Assembly: GCF_009827315.1 (NCBI RefSeq)
Contig: NZ_WTYF01000003.1
Location: 362,708 to 426,707, forward strand
Reading direction: 5' to 3'
Source of the DNA: Qipengyuania gaetbuli
GTDB lineage: Bacteria; Pseudomonadota; Alphaproteobacteria; Sphingomonadales; Sphingomonadaceae
Length of the DNA: 64,000 nt
Positions 43,271-54,712 of this stretch are shown piece after piece. The notes beneath the pieces are model-generated. The model was given only the letters and a program-made list of their open reading frames with translations. It had not been told where the DNA came from and made no database searches. Every line of letters begins with the position of its first letter. Within the stretch, counting starts at the first letter, position 1. The position numbers were made by a program, and so were the translations under genes.

Positions 43271-44809
43271 TCAGTCCTCTTCCTCTTCCTCTTCCAACTC
43301 GTTCGAGAAATCGAACTTGCCGATCTTGATCCTGGGCTTTCGGCCCAGCCATTCGGCGAGGACTTCCAGATCCTTGGTCAGCGGCCAAGTGGCAAGCGCG
43401 GCCCGGCTTTCGTCCATGTAGAGGACAAGTGACTTCTTCTTGAGCCGCAACCTGCTGGAGGCGAGGGCGACTCTTGCGCCTGCGCCCAAGCGGCGGGCCA
43501 GGCGGTAGCCGAGCCCCCAGGTAAGACCTTCGCGAAGGTCCTCGTCGCTTGCGAGGCGGCGCAGGCGGTTAGGAACCTCCGTCGCGCCGAGGCTGCCGAG
43601 AAGCGCGGCACAGATCATCGCACGGTCGCGCGGCGTGCAGTCGATCCATCGCTTGTCCAGCGCCCATTCGGTCGCATGGTTGGACCGCAGGTTAGGCTCC
43701 ACGCGCTGGAGGGCGAGGGCGAGCTGTGCCGCCGCGAGGCGAAGACGCTCGTTCCGCTTGCCGCCCCCGCTGGCGAGATCGACCGTCCAGCCTGCAATGC
43801 GGGTCGCATCGACGATCGGCGCATCGCGCGGTTCGGCAAAGGCGTGGACGCCCGCCAGCAGCGGGTCGAGCGAACGGGTAAGGTCGTTGAGCTGCGAAAA
43901 CAGCAGGCCTTCGCGAATGCCCCAGCTCGAAAAGACGAGGCTTTCCGGCTTCAATTCGGCCAGCAGGGGTTTCAGCAATGCGGCCGCATCGGGAAGGTAT
44001 CCGGCACGCATCGGCGATATGCCCGAAATCTCCATCAGCTTTTCGGGGTCGGCATCGACCAGCCTTCCGGCAAGATCTTGCGCCTCCTCCACCGTCAGGC
44101 AGAACCCGTGGGGGTCGGTCAGCGGATAATCGCATTCACGCATCGCGTAATGTGCCAGCGCCCGCCACGTGCCGCCGATCATGTAGAGCGGGCCTTCGTG
44201 ACCCGAAGCCCAGCCGACGCCGGACAGCGTGTCGTGAACCTGCTGTTCGAAATCGCCGGCCGCGGCACGCTGGGCAGGAAGGCGTAGTGTGCCGAAGGGC
44301 AGGCTGACCGCATCGTGGCATTCGCCATCGCCAATGGAGACGAGTTCGAGACTGCCGCCGCCGAGGTCGGCAATCATGCCTTTCGCACCGGGAAAGGCGC
44401 CGATGGCACCGAAAGCGGAAGCGCAGGCTTCCTCCTCACCCGACAGCAGGCGCGGAGATAGGCCAAGCGCAGCGACGAGGTCGAGAAATTCCCCGCCGTT
44501 CTCGGCATCGCGCGCGGCGGCCGTCGCGACCGTCTGCACATCGTCGATACCGCGGTCACGGATAATCAGGGCGTAGCGGGCAAGGGCGGCCAGCGCCTCG
44601 TCCATGGCCTCTTCGGGAATGCGGCCTGTTTCCGACAGATCGCGGCCGAGGCGTGCGGCGACCTTCTCGTTCCACACGGTTTCCGGCGAGCGGGCCGTGC
44701 CTTCGTAGAGCACGAGGCGGACGGTGTTCGACCCGATGTCGATGACGGCACGGGGCGGATGGATCAGGCGGCGCTGCCACTTGGCGCTGCGCGATTTGAC
44801 GGAGGTCAT
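43271..44809 (-). CDS. ppx: Exopolyphosphatase, Ppx/GppA family
   Basis: It removes terminal phosphate from polyphosphate (or hydrolyses pppGpp). The 512-aa protein has the ASKHA-fold phosphate loops: VIDIGSNTVRLVLYEG near residue 23, ATAAARDAENGGEFL, LLSGEEEACASAFG and MIADLGGGSLELVSI. The C-terminal half is the HD-like helical domain (SNHATEWALDKRWIDC). It ends in an acidic tail, LEEEEEED, encoded by a (TCTTCC)n-type simple repeat at about 43273-43298. Its ATG overlaps the ppk stop (ATGA), so synthesis and breakdown enzymes are coupled. Confidence 0.92.
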   Translation of the reverse strand: MTSVKSRSAKWQRRLIHPPRAVIDIGSNTVRLVLYEGTARSPETVWNEKVAARLGRDLSETGRIPEEAMDEALAALARYALIIRDRGIDDVQTVATAAARDAENGGEFLDLVAALGLSPRLLSGEEEACASAFGAIGAFPGAKGMIADLGGGSLELVSIGDGECHDAVSLPFGTLRLPAQRAAAGDFEQQVHDTLSGVGWASGHEGPLYMIGGTWRALAHYAMRECDYPLTDPHGFCLTVEEAQDLAGRLVDADPEKLMEISGISPMRAGYLPDAAALLKPLLAELKPESLVFSSWGIREGLLFSQLNDLTRSLDPLLAGVHAFAEPRDAPIVDATRIAGWTVDLASGGGKRNERLRLAAAQLALALQRVEPNLRSNHATEWALDKRWIDCTPRDRAMICAALLGSLGATEVPNRLRRLASDEDLREGLTWGLGYRLARRLGAGARVALASSRLRLKKKSLVLYMDESRAALATWPLTKDLEVLAEWLGRKPRIKIGKFDFSNELEEEEEED

Positions 44810-46992
44810 CGTTTCGCCCCGCTCAGCGTGAGGCGCGGGACCTCATGCCGCTGGAGAGCGGAGCCACGCCCGGAAAGCGAAGGGTTCGACATGAAATATT
44901 CGTGGCAGTTGAAGCCGCCGTCGCCCTTGCGCATCCGCAGGTACTGCCCGTCGGGGCCGAGGCGCCAGCTCTGTTCGGTGTCGAGGATATTGGCCAGCAT
45001 GACTTGCCCCAGCATCTGGTCGTGGACCGTTTTGTTGGTGACCGGGACCAGCACTTCCACGCGCCGGTCGAGATTGCGGCTCATGGCATCGGCGCTGGTG
45101 ATGAACACCTTGGCCTGCCGGCTCGGAAGCGCCTTGCCATTTGCGAAGGTCCACATGCGACCATGTTCGAGAAAGCGCCCGATGATCGACTTCACGCTGA
45201 TGTTTTCGCTGAGGCCGGGGATGCCGGGCCTCAAGGAACAGATGCCGCGCACCACCATGCGGATTTCGACGCCCGCCTTGCTCGCTTCGTAAAGCTTGTC
45301 GATCATCGCCTGGTTGGTGATCGAATTGAGCTTCACCCATATGCCCGACGGCTTGCCCGCCCGTGCATTGGCGATTTCGACGTCGATCAGCTCGTACAAT
45401 TTCTCGCGCAGGCCGATGGGCGAGATGGCGATCTTCTCCAGGGCATCCGGCTCGATGTAGCCGGTGATGAAGTTGAACATCTTGGCTGCATCGCGCCCCA
45501 AAGCCGCATCGGCGGTGAAATAGCTGAGGTCGGTGTAGATGCGCGCATTGACCGGGTGGTAATTGCCCGTGCCGAAATGGCAGTAGGTGCGATAGCCGTC
45601 TTCCTCGCGCCGCACGACGAGGCTGACCTTGGCGTGCGTCTTCCATTCGGTGAAGCCGTAGATCACCTGCACGCCTGCGCGTTCGAGCTCGTTCGCCCAG
45701 CGGATGTTGCGCTCCTCGTCGAAGCGCGCTTTCAGTTCGACCACCGCGGTCACGGCCTTGCCGTTCTGCGCGGCCTCCACCAGCGCGGCGATGACGGGTG
45801 ATTGGTCGCCTGCGCGGTAAAGCGTCTGCTTGATCGAGACGACCTGCGGATCGACTGCCGCCTGGTGCAGGAAATCGACCACCACTTCGAAGCTTTCGTA
45901 GGGGTGGTGAATGACCATGTCCTTCTCGCGGATGGCCGTGAAGACATCGCCGTCATGGGCCAGCACGCGCTCGGGATAGCGGGGCGAGAAGGGAGTGAAC
46001 TTGAGGTCCGGACGCGGTTCGTTGCAGATCGCCGAGAGGTCGGACAGGCCCAGCATCCCGCCGGTCTTCACGATCATCGCCGCGTCGACGTCGAACTGTT
46101 CGCGCAGCAGCGCCTCTGCCGAGGCGTCGCATTCGTCGTCGAGTTCGAGCAGGACCGCACGGCCCCGGCGCCGGCGCTGGATGGCGGTGCGGAAATAGCG
46201 CACGAGGTCTTCGGCTTCGTCCTCGACCTCGATATCGCTGTCGCGCAGGACGCGGAAAATGCCGTCGCCGAGGATCTTGAAGCCCGGGAAGAGCTGGCTG
46301 GCGAACCGGGTCACCAGCTGTTCGATGGCGACATAGATCGCCTTTTCGCCGGGCACGCGCACGAAGCGCGGCGCGCCGCTGGGGATCAACACCATTTCGA
46401 CCAGCTCGCCCTTGCGGCGACCGCGCTTGAGGCGGAACAGCACGCCCATCCCGCCGCTGGCAACGAAGGGGAAGGGATGCGAAGGGTCGATGGCCTGCGG
46501 CGTGATCAGCGGCAGGATGTCGGTGGTGAAATAGTCTTCGAGCCAGTCCTGCTGCTGCTTGTCGAGCTGCTCGACCAGCGCGATCAGTATGCCTTCGTCG
46601 GCCAGCAGGCCGCGCAGTTCGTCGAGGCTGTCCTGCTGGCGGTGCTCCAGCTGAAGGACCTGTTCGCGGATCGCGTCGAGTTGCTGGCGCGGGCTCAGCC
46701 CGTCGATCCCCGGCGTTTCGATGCCGCGATGCACCTGCCCTTCGAGGCCGGCGATGCGTACCATGGTGAATTCGTCGAGGTTGCTTCCGGAAATCGACAG
46801 GAAGCGAAGGCGTTCGAGCAGCGGATAGCGGGCGTTTTCGCTTTCCGCCAAAACGCGGCGGTTGAAGCTCAGCCAGGACAGTTCGCGATTGGTATAGCGG
46901 TCTTCCAGCGCCATCGGCTCCTGCGGGGTGTCCGCATGGGAATCGCCGGTTTCGGCCTCGGGGCCGGAACTGGGGGCATTGCCTAACGTCAC
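44806..46992 (-). CDS. ppk1: Polyphosphate kinase 1
   Basis: It polymerises ATP gamma-phosphate into polyphosphate. The 728-aa protein has the N-terminal RYTNRELSWLSFNRRVL and SISGSNLDEF blocks, a middle domain, and the catalytic phospholipase-D-like part: TLYRAGDQSPVIAALVEAA, the autophosphorylated His in THAKVSLVVRRE, CHFGTGNYHPVNARIYTDLS and the second His in LHQ/GRFLEHGRMW region. The start is GTG 46992 with GAGG seven bases upstream; the frame is open further upstream but overlaps the next gene. It overlaps ppx by four bases. Confidence 0.95.
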   Translation of the reverse strand: MTLGNAPSSGPEAETGDSHADTPQEPMALEDRYTNRELSWLSFNRRVLAESENARYPLLERLRFLSISGSNLDEFTMVRIAGLEGQVHRGIETPGIDGLSPRQQLDAIREQVLQLEHRQQDSLDELRGLLADEGILIALVEQLDKQQQDWLEDYFTTDILPLITPQAIDPSHPFPFVASGGMGVLFRLKRGRRKGELVEMVLIPSGAPRFVRVPGEKAIYVAIEQLVTRFASQLFPGFKILGDGIFRVLRDSDIEVEDEAEDLVRYFRTAIQRRRRGRAVLLELDDECDASAEALLREQFDVDAAMIVKTGGMLGLSDLSAICNEPRPDLKFTPFSPRYPERVLAHDGDVFTAIREKDMVIHHPYESFEVVVDFLHQAAVDPQVVSIKQTLYRAGDQSPVIAALVEAAQNGKAVTAVVELKARFDEERNIRWANELERAGVQVIYGFTEWKTHAKVSLVVRREEDGYRTYCHFGTGNYHPVNARIYTDLSYFTADAALGRDAAKMFNFITGYIEPDALEKIAISPIGLREKLYELIDVEIANARAGKPSGIWVKLNSITNQAMIDKLYEASKAGVEIRMVVRGICSLRPGIPGLSENISVKSIIGRFLEHGRMWTFANGKALPSRQAKVFITSADAMSRNLDRRVEVLVPVTNKTVHDQMLGQVMLANILDTEQSWRLGPDGQYLRMRKGDGGFNCHEYFMSNPSLSGRGSALQRHEVPRLTLSGAKR

Positions 46993-47092
46993 TGCGTTTC
47001 CTCTGCTGGCTTGCCGGTCAGCGTAAAGCGAGCGTGCGCTATTGGAAAGGGTTTCGCGTTGCCACCCGATGCGCAGGCGTGTCGGAATTCCG

Positions 47093-47890
47093 TCATAAAT
47101 GCGCGTAAAGCGCCGCCAATTCGTCCCACAGCGTGGGGCTGGAGGCACCAAGGAGGCCGGTGCGCCTATGTTCGTCGACCCGGTAGGGGGAGCCGTCCGG
47201 GCGGGCCGCCTTGCCGCCGGCTTCTTCCAGCCACAACACGCCTGCCGCATGGTCCCAGGCCAGCGTGCGCTCGAAGATGGAAACGTCGTTTTCGCCCAGC
47301 GCGAGGCGCGGATATTGTTCGGCAGCGCAATAGGGGATGTCGACAAGCGCGTATGCCGGCTCGATATGCCGTTTGGTTGCCTCGCGACGCGCTTCTTCCA
47401 TGTAGACGAGCGAGATTGCCGCGACAGGCGGCGTCCGTCCGGTGCCCTTGGCGGTGACGCGCTCGCCATCGACGAAGGCACCCTTGCCGCGATGGGCGGA
47501 GCAGAACCGGCCCGTCAGGCAGTCGTAGATCCAGCCGGACTGAGTGAACCCGCCTTCAGCGCGGGCGACGAGGACGCCGAACGGGCCGTGGCCGTTGGCG
47601 AAATTGCGCGTCCCGTCGACCGGATCGACGATCCAGCATGGCTGGTCGAGCCGGTCTAGCACCGAAGGGTCTTCATGCGCCGCCTCCTCACCGACGAAGG
47701 CGATCGTGCCATCGATGCGCGCCAGTCCTTCGCGCAGGAGCTTTTCGGATTCGCGGTCGGCGATGGTGACGGGATCGTTGCCGCCCTTGTCCTCGACTTC
47801 GCCCGCCGAAAGATTGCGAAAGCGCGGCAGGATTGCCGTTTCCGACACCTTCCGCAGCAGGGCGAGTATCTCGGCGTCGAGCGCACTCAA
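47093..47890 (-). CDS. Inositol monophosphatase family phosphatase
   Basis: A 265-aa Mg2+- and Li+-sensitive phosphatase of the IMPase/HisN/CysQ superfamily. Metal ligands are seen in VGEEAAHED, WIVDPVDGTRNFANG and the C-terminal WDHAAGVLWLEEAGG. The start is TTG 47890, overlapping the argJ stop (TTGA), which fits the family's N-terminus. Possible substrates are histidinol phosphate (its argJ neighbour is an amino-acid gene), inositol phosphate or PAP; sequence alone does not decide. Confidence 0.87.
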   Translation of the reverse strand: MSALDAEILALLRKVSETAILPRFRNLSAGEVEDKGGNDPVTIADRESEKLLREGLARIDGTIAFVGEEAAHEDPSVLDRLDQPCWIVDPVDGTRNFANGHGPFGVLVARAEGGFTQSGWIYDCLTGRFCSAHRGKGAFVDGERVTAKGTGRTPPVAAISLVYMEEARREATKRHIEPAYALVDIPYCAAEQYPRLALGENDVSIFERTLAWDHAAGVLWLEEAGGKAARPDGSPYRVDEHRRTGLLGASSPTLWDELAALYAHL

Positions 47891-49113
47891 GAACGGTAAT
47901 CCGCGTTGATATCGATATATCCGTGCGTCAGGTCGCAGGTCCACACGGTCGCACGGCCTGCGCCAAGGCCAAGGTCCACGTCGATGCGGATGTCCTGCCC
48001 TTCGAGGTGGCGGGCCACCGGAGCCTCGTCGTAATCGGGCAGGGGCTGGCCGTCGCGCGCGGCCCAGGTGCCACCGAAACCGATGGAGAGACTGTCGCGG
48101 TCGGCGGGTTCGCCTGCCTTGCCTACCGCCATGACCACACGGCCCCAATTGGCATCGCCGCCGGCAATCGCGGTCTTCACGAGCGGCGAGTTGGCGATGG
48201 ACATGGCGATCTTGCGCGCGCTCGCATCGTCGGTTGCGCCGGTCACCGCGATCTCGATGAACTTCTGCGCGCCTTCGCCGTCGCGAACGACAAGCTGTGC
48301 AAGTTCGCGGCACACTTCGAGGAGCGCGGAATAGAAAGCGTCCGCGCCGGCGCTTTCCCAGCCGGAAAGAACCGGATTGCCAGCCTTCCCCGTAGCGAAG
48401 AGCATCACCGTGTCGCTGGTCGAAGTGTCGCCATCCACCGTGATGCAGGAAAACGTCTCGCTGCTCGCGCGCGAAAGCATCTGCTGGAGGAAGGCCGGTT
48501 CCACCGCCGCATCGGTGAAGATGTAGCCGAGCATGGTCGCCATGTCGGGCGCGATCATGCCGCTGCCCTTGATGATGCCGCACAGCTCGACCCGCGTACC
48601 CCCGACCAGCGCCGATGCATGCGCGCCCTTGGTGAAGGTATCGGTCGTGCCGATGGCGCTCGCCGCCTCTTCCCAACTGCACGGCTGCGCTTCGAGGGCG
48701 GCGGCCACGCCTGCGCGCGCCTTGCCCTTGGGCAGCGGAACGCCGATCACGCCGGTCGAGGACACGAAGACCTGTTCCGCCGGGCAGCCGAGCGCTTCGG
48801 AAACCTGCTCCATGATCTGCACCACCGCCTCGCGCCCGCGGTATCCGGTGAAGGCATTGGAATTGCCGGCGTTGACCACGAGCGCACGTGCATGGCCGTT
48901 GGCGACGTTTTCCCGGCCCAGTTCCACTTCGCTCGAGGCGCAGGCGCTCTTCGTGAATACGCCGGCGACGCTGGTGCCTTCGGCCAGTTCGGCAAAGGTC
49001 AGGTCGGCGCGGTCCCATTCCTTGTAGCGCGCACGTGCCACCCGCAGCACGGCACCGTCGATGGCGGGCATGGCGGGGAAGGGCTTCGCGAGCGGAGAAG
49101 GGGTCAGGTCCAT
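47887..49113 (-). CDS. argJ: Bifunctional ornithine acetyltransferase/N-acetylglutamate synthase
   Basis: It transfers acetyl from N-acetylornithine to glutamate in cyclic arginine synthesis. The 408-aa precursor self-cleaves before a threonine in GMIAPDMATMLGYIFTDA, giving alpha and beta chains. Other signatures are VVNAGNSNAFTG, SSTGVIGVPLP, FSCITVDGDTSTSDTV and ANWGRVVMAVGKAG, with the C-terminal THGYIDINADYRS. It is coupled to the downstream phosphatase gene and divergent from the TonB-type gene. Confidence 0.96.
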   Translation of the reverse strand: MDLTPSPLAKPFPAMPAIDGAVLRVARARYKEWDRADLTFAELAEGTSVAGVFTKSACASSEVELGRENVANGHARALVVNAGNSNAFTGYRGREAVVQIMEQVSEALGCPAEQVFVSSTGVIGVPLPKGKARAGVAAALEAQPCSWEEAASAIGTTDTFTKGAHASALVGGTRVELCGIIKGSGMIAPDMATMLGYIFTDAAVEPAFLQQMLSRASSETFSCITVDGDTSTSDTVMLFATGKAGNPVLSGWESAGADAFYSALLEVCRELAQLVVRDGEGAQKFIEIAVTGATDDASARKIAMSIANSPLVKTAIAGGDANWGRVVMAVGKAGEPADRDSLSIGFGGTWAARDGQPLPDYDEAPVARHLEGQDIRIDVDLGLGAGRATVWTCDLTHGYIDINADYRS

Positions 49114-49226
49114 CCCGTGCGGATTATTGGGATGGCCGGTTGCGTCAAGTTCTATCGCCCTTTATCCCGTCCCGCGACGCAAGCAGGCCCGACCGATCCG
49201 GACGGTGCCCGCTTTGGGGGGACGCA

Positions 49227-49841
49227 ATGAAATATCCGATCGCATTGATTTCGCTCGCCTTTGCTCCGCCACTCGCGGCGCAGGTTGTGGAACTGAACCC
49301 GACCAGGCGCGAGGTGGTCGAGGATCCGGCCGAAAAGGCCGAGCCTGCCTCGAACCCGGGTACATGGGTGACGACGGACGATTATCCGAGCTGGGCCGCA
49401 CGGGCTGGTACCAAGGGCCGCGTGGTCACGAACCTGACGATCGAAGCGACCGGCCGGGTAAGCCGGTGCGAGATCGTCACCAGCAGCGGAGTCTCCGAAC
49501 TCGACCGCACGGCGTGCGAGAAACTGATGGAACGCGCGCGGTTCAAACCGGCCCGCGACAACAAAGGCGTGCCGGTCGCATCACTGTATGAACAGGCGGT
49601 TCGGTTTACCCTGCCGAGCGCGACGCAGCTGCCCGAGGAATTCGATCTGGTGATGGAATTCGTCATCTCTCGCGACGGTTCGGTGCGCGAATGCCAGATA
49701 ACTGGCGCACCGAAGAACACGGAGAAGAACCCTTGCGAGAACGCGCCCACTTTCGAACCTCCGCGGGCCGAAGACGGCACGCTGGAAGAGCGCCGCTATC
49801 GCATGACCCACAAGATCGAGCGCCTGCCGGTCGGTGACTGA
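49227..49841 (+). CDS. Exported TonB C-terminal-domain protein
   Basis: A 204-aa periplasmic protein. The signal peptide is KYPIALISLAFAPPLAAQ. The central domain reads YPSWAARAGTKGRVVTNLTI, ATGRVSRCEIVTSSGVSELD and ACEKLMERARFKPARD, the classic TonB C-terminal layout. A second, related half follows (EEFDLVMEFVISRDGSVREC), which looks like a degenerate second copy. There is no N-terminal membrane anchor with a proline-rich linker, so it is not a standard TonB. Function unknown. Four cysteines may form disulfides. Confidence 0.72.
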   Translation: MKYPIALISLAFAPPLAAQVVELNPTRREVVEDPAEKAEPASNPGTWVTTDDYPSWAARAGTKGRVVTNLTIEATGRVSRCEIVTSSGVSELDRTACEKLMERARFKPARDNKGVPVASLYEQAVRFTLPSATQLPEEFDLVMEFVISRDGSVRECQITGAPKNTEKNPCENAPTFEPPRAEDGTLEERRYRMTHKIERLPVGD

Positions 49842-49918
49842 GCCCGGCCCGTTCAAGAAAGTTTCATATTCGGCAGGCAATTCTCCTCGCGGGTAAATCC
49901 GACAGCGGGGTGGACGGC

Positions 49919-50215
49919 ATGACGATCAGCACTTATCTTAGCCGCACGATGATCGCCCGTTTCCTCGCCTTTCTTGCGCTCCTGACCGGCCTTGCCGCGC
50001 TGGGCGCGCCTGCGCAGGCGTTCGAAGGATCGGTCGGCGTCGGCGTCGAACAGCGTGCCGACCAGGACGATGCCAAGGACGCGCAGTCGCAATGCGCGGA
50101 ACGGCAGCGCAAGCAGAAGTCGCGTACCGACAAGCTGACGCCCTGCAAGCCGCAGCAGCCGGTCGTGATCTACATTCCGACGGTGATGTTCGGCCCCGAC
50201 CGCGCTTTCGAATAG
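49919..50215 (+). CDS. Small exported hypothetical protein
   Basis: A 98-aa protein with a signal peptide (RFLAFLALLTGLAALGAPAQAF) and a charged mature part (VEQRADQDDAKDAQSQCAERQRKQ) that ends in CKPQQPVVIYIPTVMFGPDR. Two cysteines. ATG 49919 is preferred because GGGGTGG lies upstream; an internal ATG at 49949 would still keep the signal peptide. No family recognised. It ends just before a terminator that isolates it from secA. Confidence 0.55.
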   Translation: MTISTYLSRTMIARFLAFLALLTGLAALGAPAQAFEGSVGVGVEQRADQDDAKDAQSQCAERQRKQKSRTDKLTPCKPQQPVVIYIPTVMFGPDRAFE

Positions 50216-50240
50216 CGTCTTTCCGGACCTGACGGTTTCC

Positions 50241-50272
50241 TGCCCGGCACCACCTGCGTGCGCGGGCATTTT
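50241..50272 (+). terminator. Intrinsic terminator upstream of secA
   Basis: TGCCCGGCAC at 50241-50250 pairs with GTGC and CGGGCA at 50258-50268 (one bulged G), closed by a short loop and followed by TTTT at 50269-50272. It ends the small exported-protein gene, so secA must have its own promoter in the following 65 bp. Confidence 0.6.
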
Positions 50273-50338
50273 CCTTACATTGGCGCGTCCGATCGACGCC
50301 CGCACTCCATCATTCGTATCCGAGGCTGTTGCCCCACC

Positions 50339-53101
<2,763 letters not shown>

Positions 53102-53115
53102 TCGTCAGGTAATGG

Positions 53116-53143
53116 GCCGCGCGGCGTTCAGGCGCTGCGCGGC
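53116..53143. terminator. Hairpin between convergent secA and GNAT genes
   Basis: GCCGCGCGGCG at 53116-53126 pairs with CGCTGCGCGGC at 53133-53143 (one G-U pair) around a six-base loop. It spans the stop codon of the GNAT gene. No T-run follows on either strand, so termination efficiency is uncertain. Confidence 0.45.
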
Positions 53144-53742
53144 TCGCGCACCATCGGCACCAGGGGCGGGGCATCGGGTGTCGGCCTGATTTCTCCGCAC
53201 ACCACGAAGCCGAGCGAACCGTAGAACCCTGCATTGGCCGGGTTCGAATTCTCCAGATACGCAGGAACACCCAAGCGGTCGCAGGCGGCGAGTATGGGCG
53301 CGATAAGCTTGCGTCCGAGCCCCTTGCCCTGCGCGCCGGGGCGCACGGCAATGCTGAACAAATAAGCATGCTCGAAATCGGGGTGGACCTTGTCCATCGC
53401 CTCACCGGTCATGATGCCGCGCCGCACCGCGCCCGGTCCGCATTTCAACAGCGTGGGCAGGGCGAAGGCCGCGTAATCCGCCGTGCCGAAGCTCGCGTCG
53501 CCGCCCGGCAGCATCCACATGCAGGCGCCCTCATCGCCGTGGGTATAGCAATAGCCGCGGGGTGCGTAGATGCGCCGTGCCTGCAGGTGAAACAGGTGGC
53601 TGATGCCCGCGAAATTGCCGAACAGCCAGTGGTTGAAGGGATCGTTCCTGAAACCGTCTGCGGTGATATCGCCGAGCTTGCGCGCCTCTGCGGGGCCTGC
53701 GCGAACCAGCCCCTCGTTCAGTACGATATCGCTGCTTTTCAT
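53128..53742 (-). CDS. GNAT family N-acetyltransferase
   Basis: A 204-aa acetyl-CoA-dependent transferase. The cofactor-binding motif A is YLFSIAVRPGAQGKGLGRKLI, followed by VPAYLENSNPANAGFYGSLGF, which is motif B. The N-terminal substrate half (GDITADGFRNDPFNHWLFGN) resembles the branch with eukaryotic- and actinobacterial-type GNATs of unknown substrate. It is convergent with secA and divergent from the TauE-like gene. Confidence 0.87.
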   Translation of the reverse strand: MKSSDIVLNEGLVRAGPAEARKLGDITADGFRNDPFNHWLFGNFAGISHLFHLQARRIYAPRGYCYTHGDEGACMWMLPGGDASFGTADYAAFALPTLLKCGPGAVRRGIMTGEAMDKVHPDFEHAYLFSIAVRPGAQGKGLGRKLIAPILAACDRLGVPAYLENSNPANAGFYGSLGFVVCGEIRPTPDAPPLVPMVREPRSA

Positions 53743-53803
53743 GTGGTCCTGCCCCTCGATGCGCGATGCTAGCCTGCAGCGGTGAAGCGGTCTAGGCAGG
53801 GTT

Positions 53804-54541
53804 ATGGCCGCGCTCGCCCTTGCATTCCTGATCGTGGCCTTGCTCTACGCCAGCGTGGGGTTCGGTGGCGGCTCCACCTACAATGCCTTGCTGGCCTTGT
53901 CGTGCGTCGACTACCGCATCCTCCCGCTGATTGCGCTGGCCTGCAATATCGTGGTCGTGGCGGGCAGCACTGTCCGTTTCGCGCGGGCAGGCGTCACGCC
54001 CTGGCGCGGCGCGCTGCTGCTGACCGCCATTGCCGCGCCCGCGGCTTTCCTCGGCGGGCTTACGCCGATCGGCGAAAGCGAATTCCTGGCCCTGCTGGGC
54101 GCTGCCCTGCTGCTGACCGCGCTGACCATGTTGCTGCCTGTAGCGATGAATGACGGGGAGCCTGCAGGCTTCGCGCGATTCATGCCGCTCGTGGCTGCAC
54201 CGCTCGGTTACTTGGCGGGCATCGTGGGCATCGGAGGCGGCATTTTCCTTGCCCCGCTGCTGCACCTTGCACGCTGGAATTCGGCGCGTGCCGTGGCCGC
54301 GACGGCCAGCCTGTTCATTCTGGTCAATTCGCTGTTCGGGTTGGCGGGCCAGGTGCTCAAGGGCGGGGAGGGCCGCTTTGCCGCTGCCGTCGATATCGGC
54401 CTGCCGCTGCTGGTGGCGGTAGCGATCGGGGGGCAGATCGGCAGCCTGCTGGCGCTCAAATACCTGCCGCAACGCTGGATACGCTGGGGCACCGCCGCGC
54501 TCACCGCATGGGTGGGGCTGCGCCTACTGACTGGAATGTAA
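53804..54541 (+). CDS. TauE/SafE family sulfite/anion exporter-like protein
   Basis: A 245-aa membrane protein with seven or eight hydrophobic segments and the duplicated family motif: VGFGGGSTYNALLAL near residue 20 and GIVGIGGGIFLAPLLHL near residue 145. Family members export sulfite or organosulfur anions. No sulfur-metabolism neighbour is present in the window, so the substrate is not certain. It is the last gene before the integrated element, whose left junction should lie in the following 170 bp. Confidence 0.85.
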   Translation: MAALALAFLIVALLYASVGFGGGSTYNALLALSCVDYRILPLIALACNIVVVAGSTVRFARAGVTPWRGALLLTAIAAPAAFLGGLTPIGESEFLALLGAALLLTALTMLLPVAMNDGEPAGFARFMPLVAAPLGYLAGIVGIGGGIFLAPLLHLARWNSARAVAATASLFILVNSLFGLAGQVLKGGEGRFAAAVDIGLPLLVAVAIGGQIGSLLALKYLPQRWIRWGTAALTAWVGLRLLTGM

Positions 54542-54712
54542 GAGAATAGTGGCTCCCCGAGTTAGACTATAACTATTGTCTACCGGAATCGATGGTGGTG
54601 CATATACGGTAATGATTCCAGTCGATTATTTGGGGATTTGTGCTTCACGGTGCATTGACGTCTACCCAAATCGAGCCCAAAATGTGGGAGCGTTTGTGGT
54701 AAGGACACGCCG
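54542..54712. other. Probable left junction region of the integrated element
   Basis: A 171-bp AT-richer stretch between the TauE-like gene and the integrase. It contains TTGGGGATTTG at 54630-54640, an inverted near-match of the AAACAATCCCC units found just after the integrase. No tRNA 3' end could be recognised, and no direct-repeat attachment core was found by eye. Confidence 0.4.

Noticed and set aside
54542..54712. tRNA gene as integration site
   Set aside because: P4-type integrases often use tRNA 3' ends, but no acceptor or T-loop sequence (GGTTCGAAT-type with pairing arms) could be found here.
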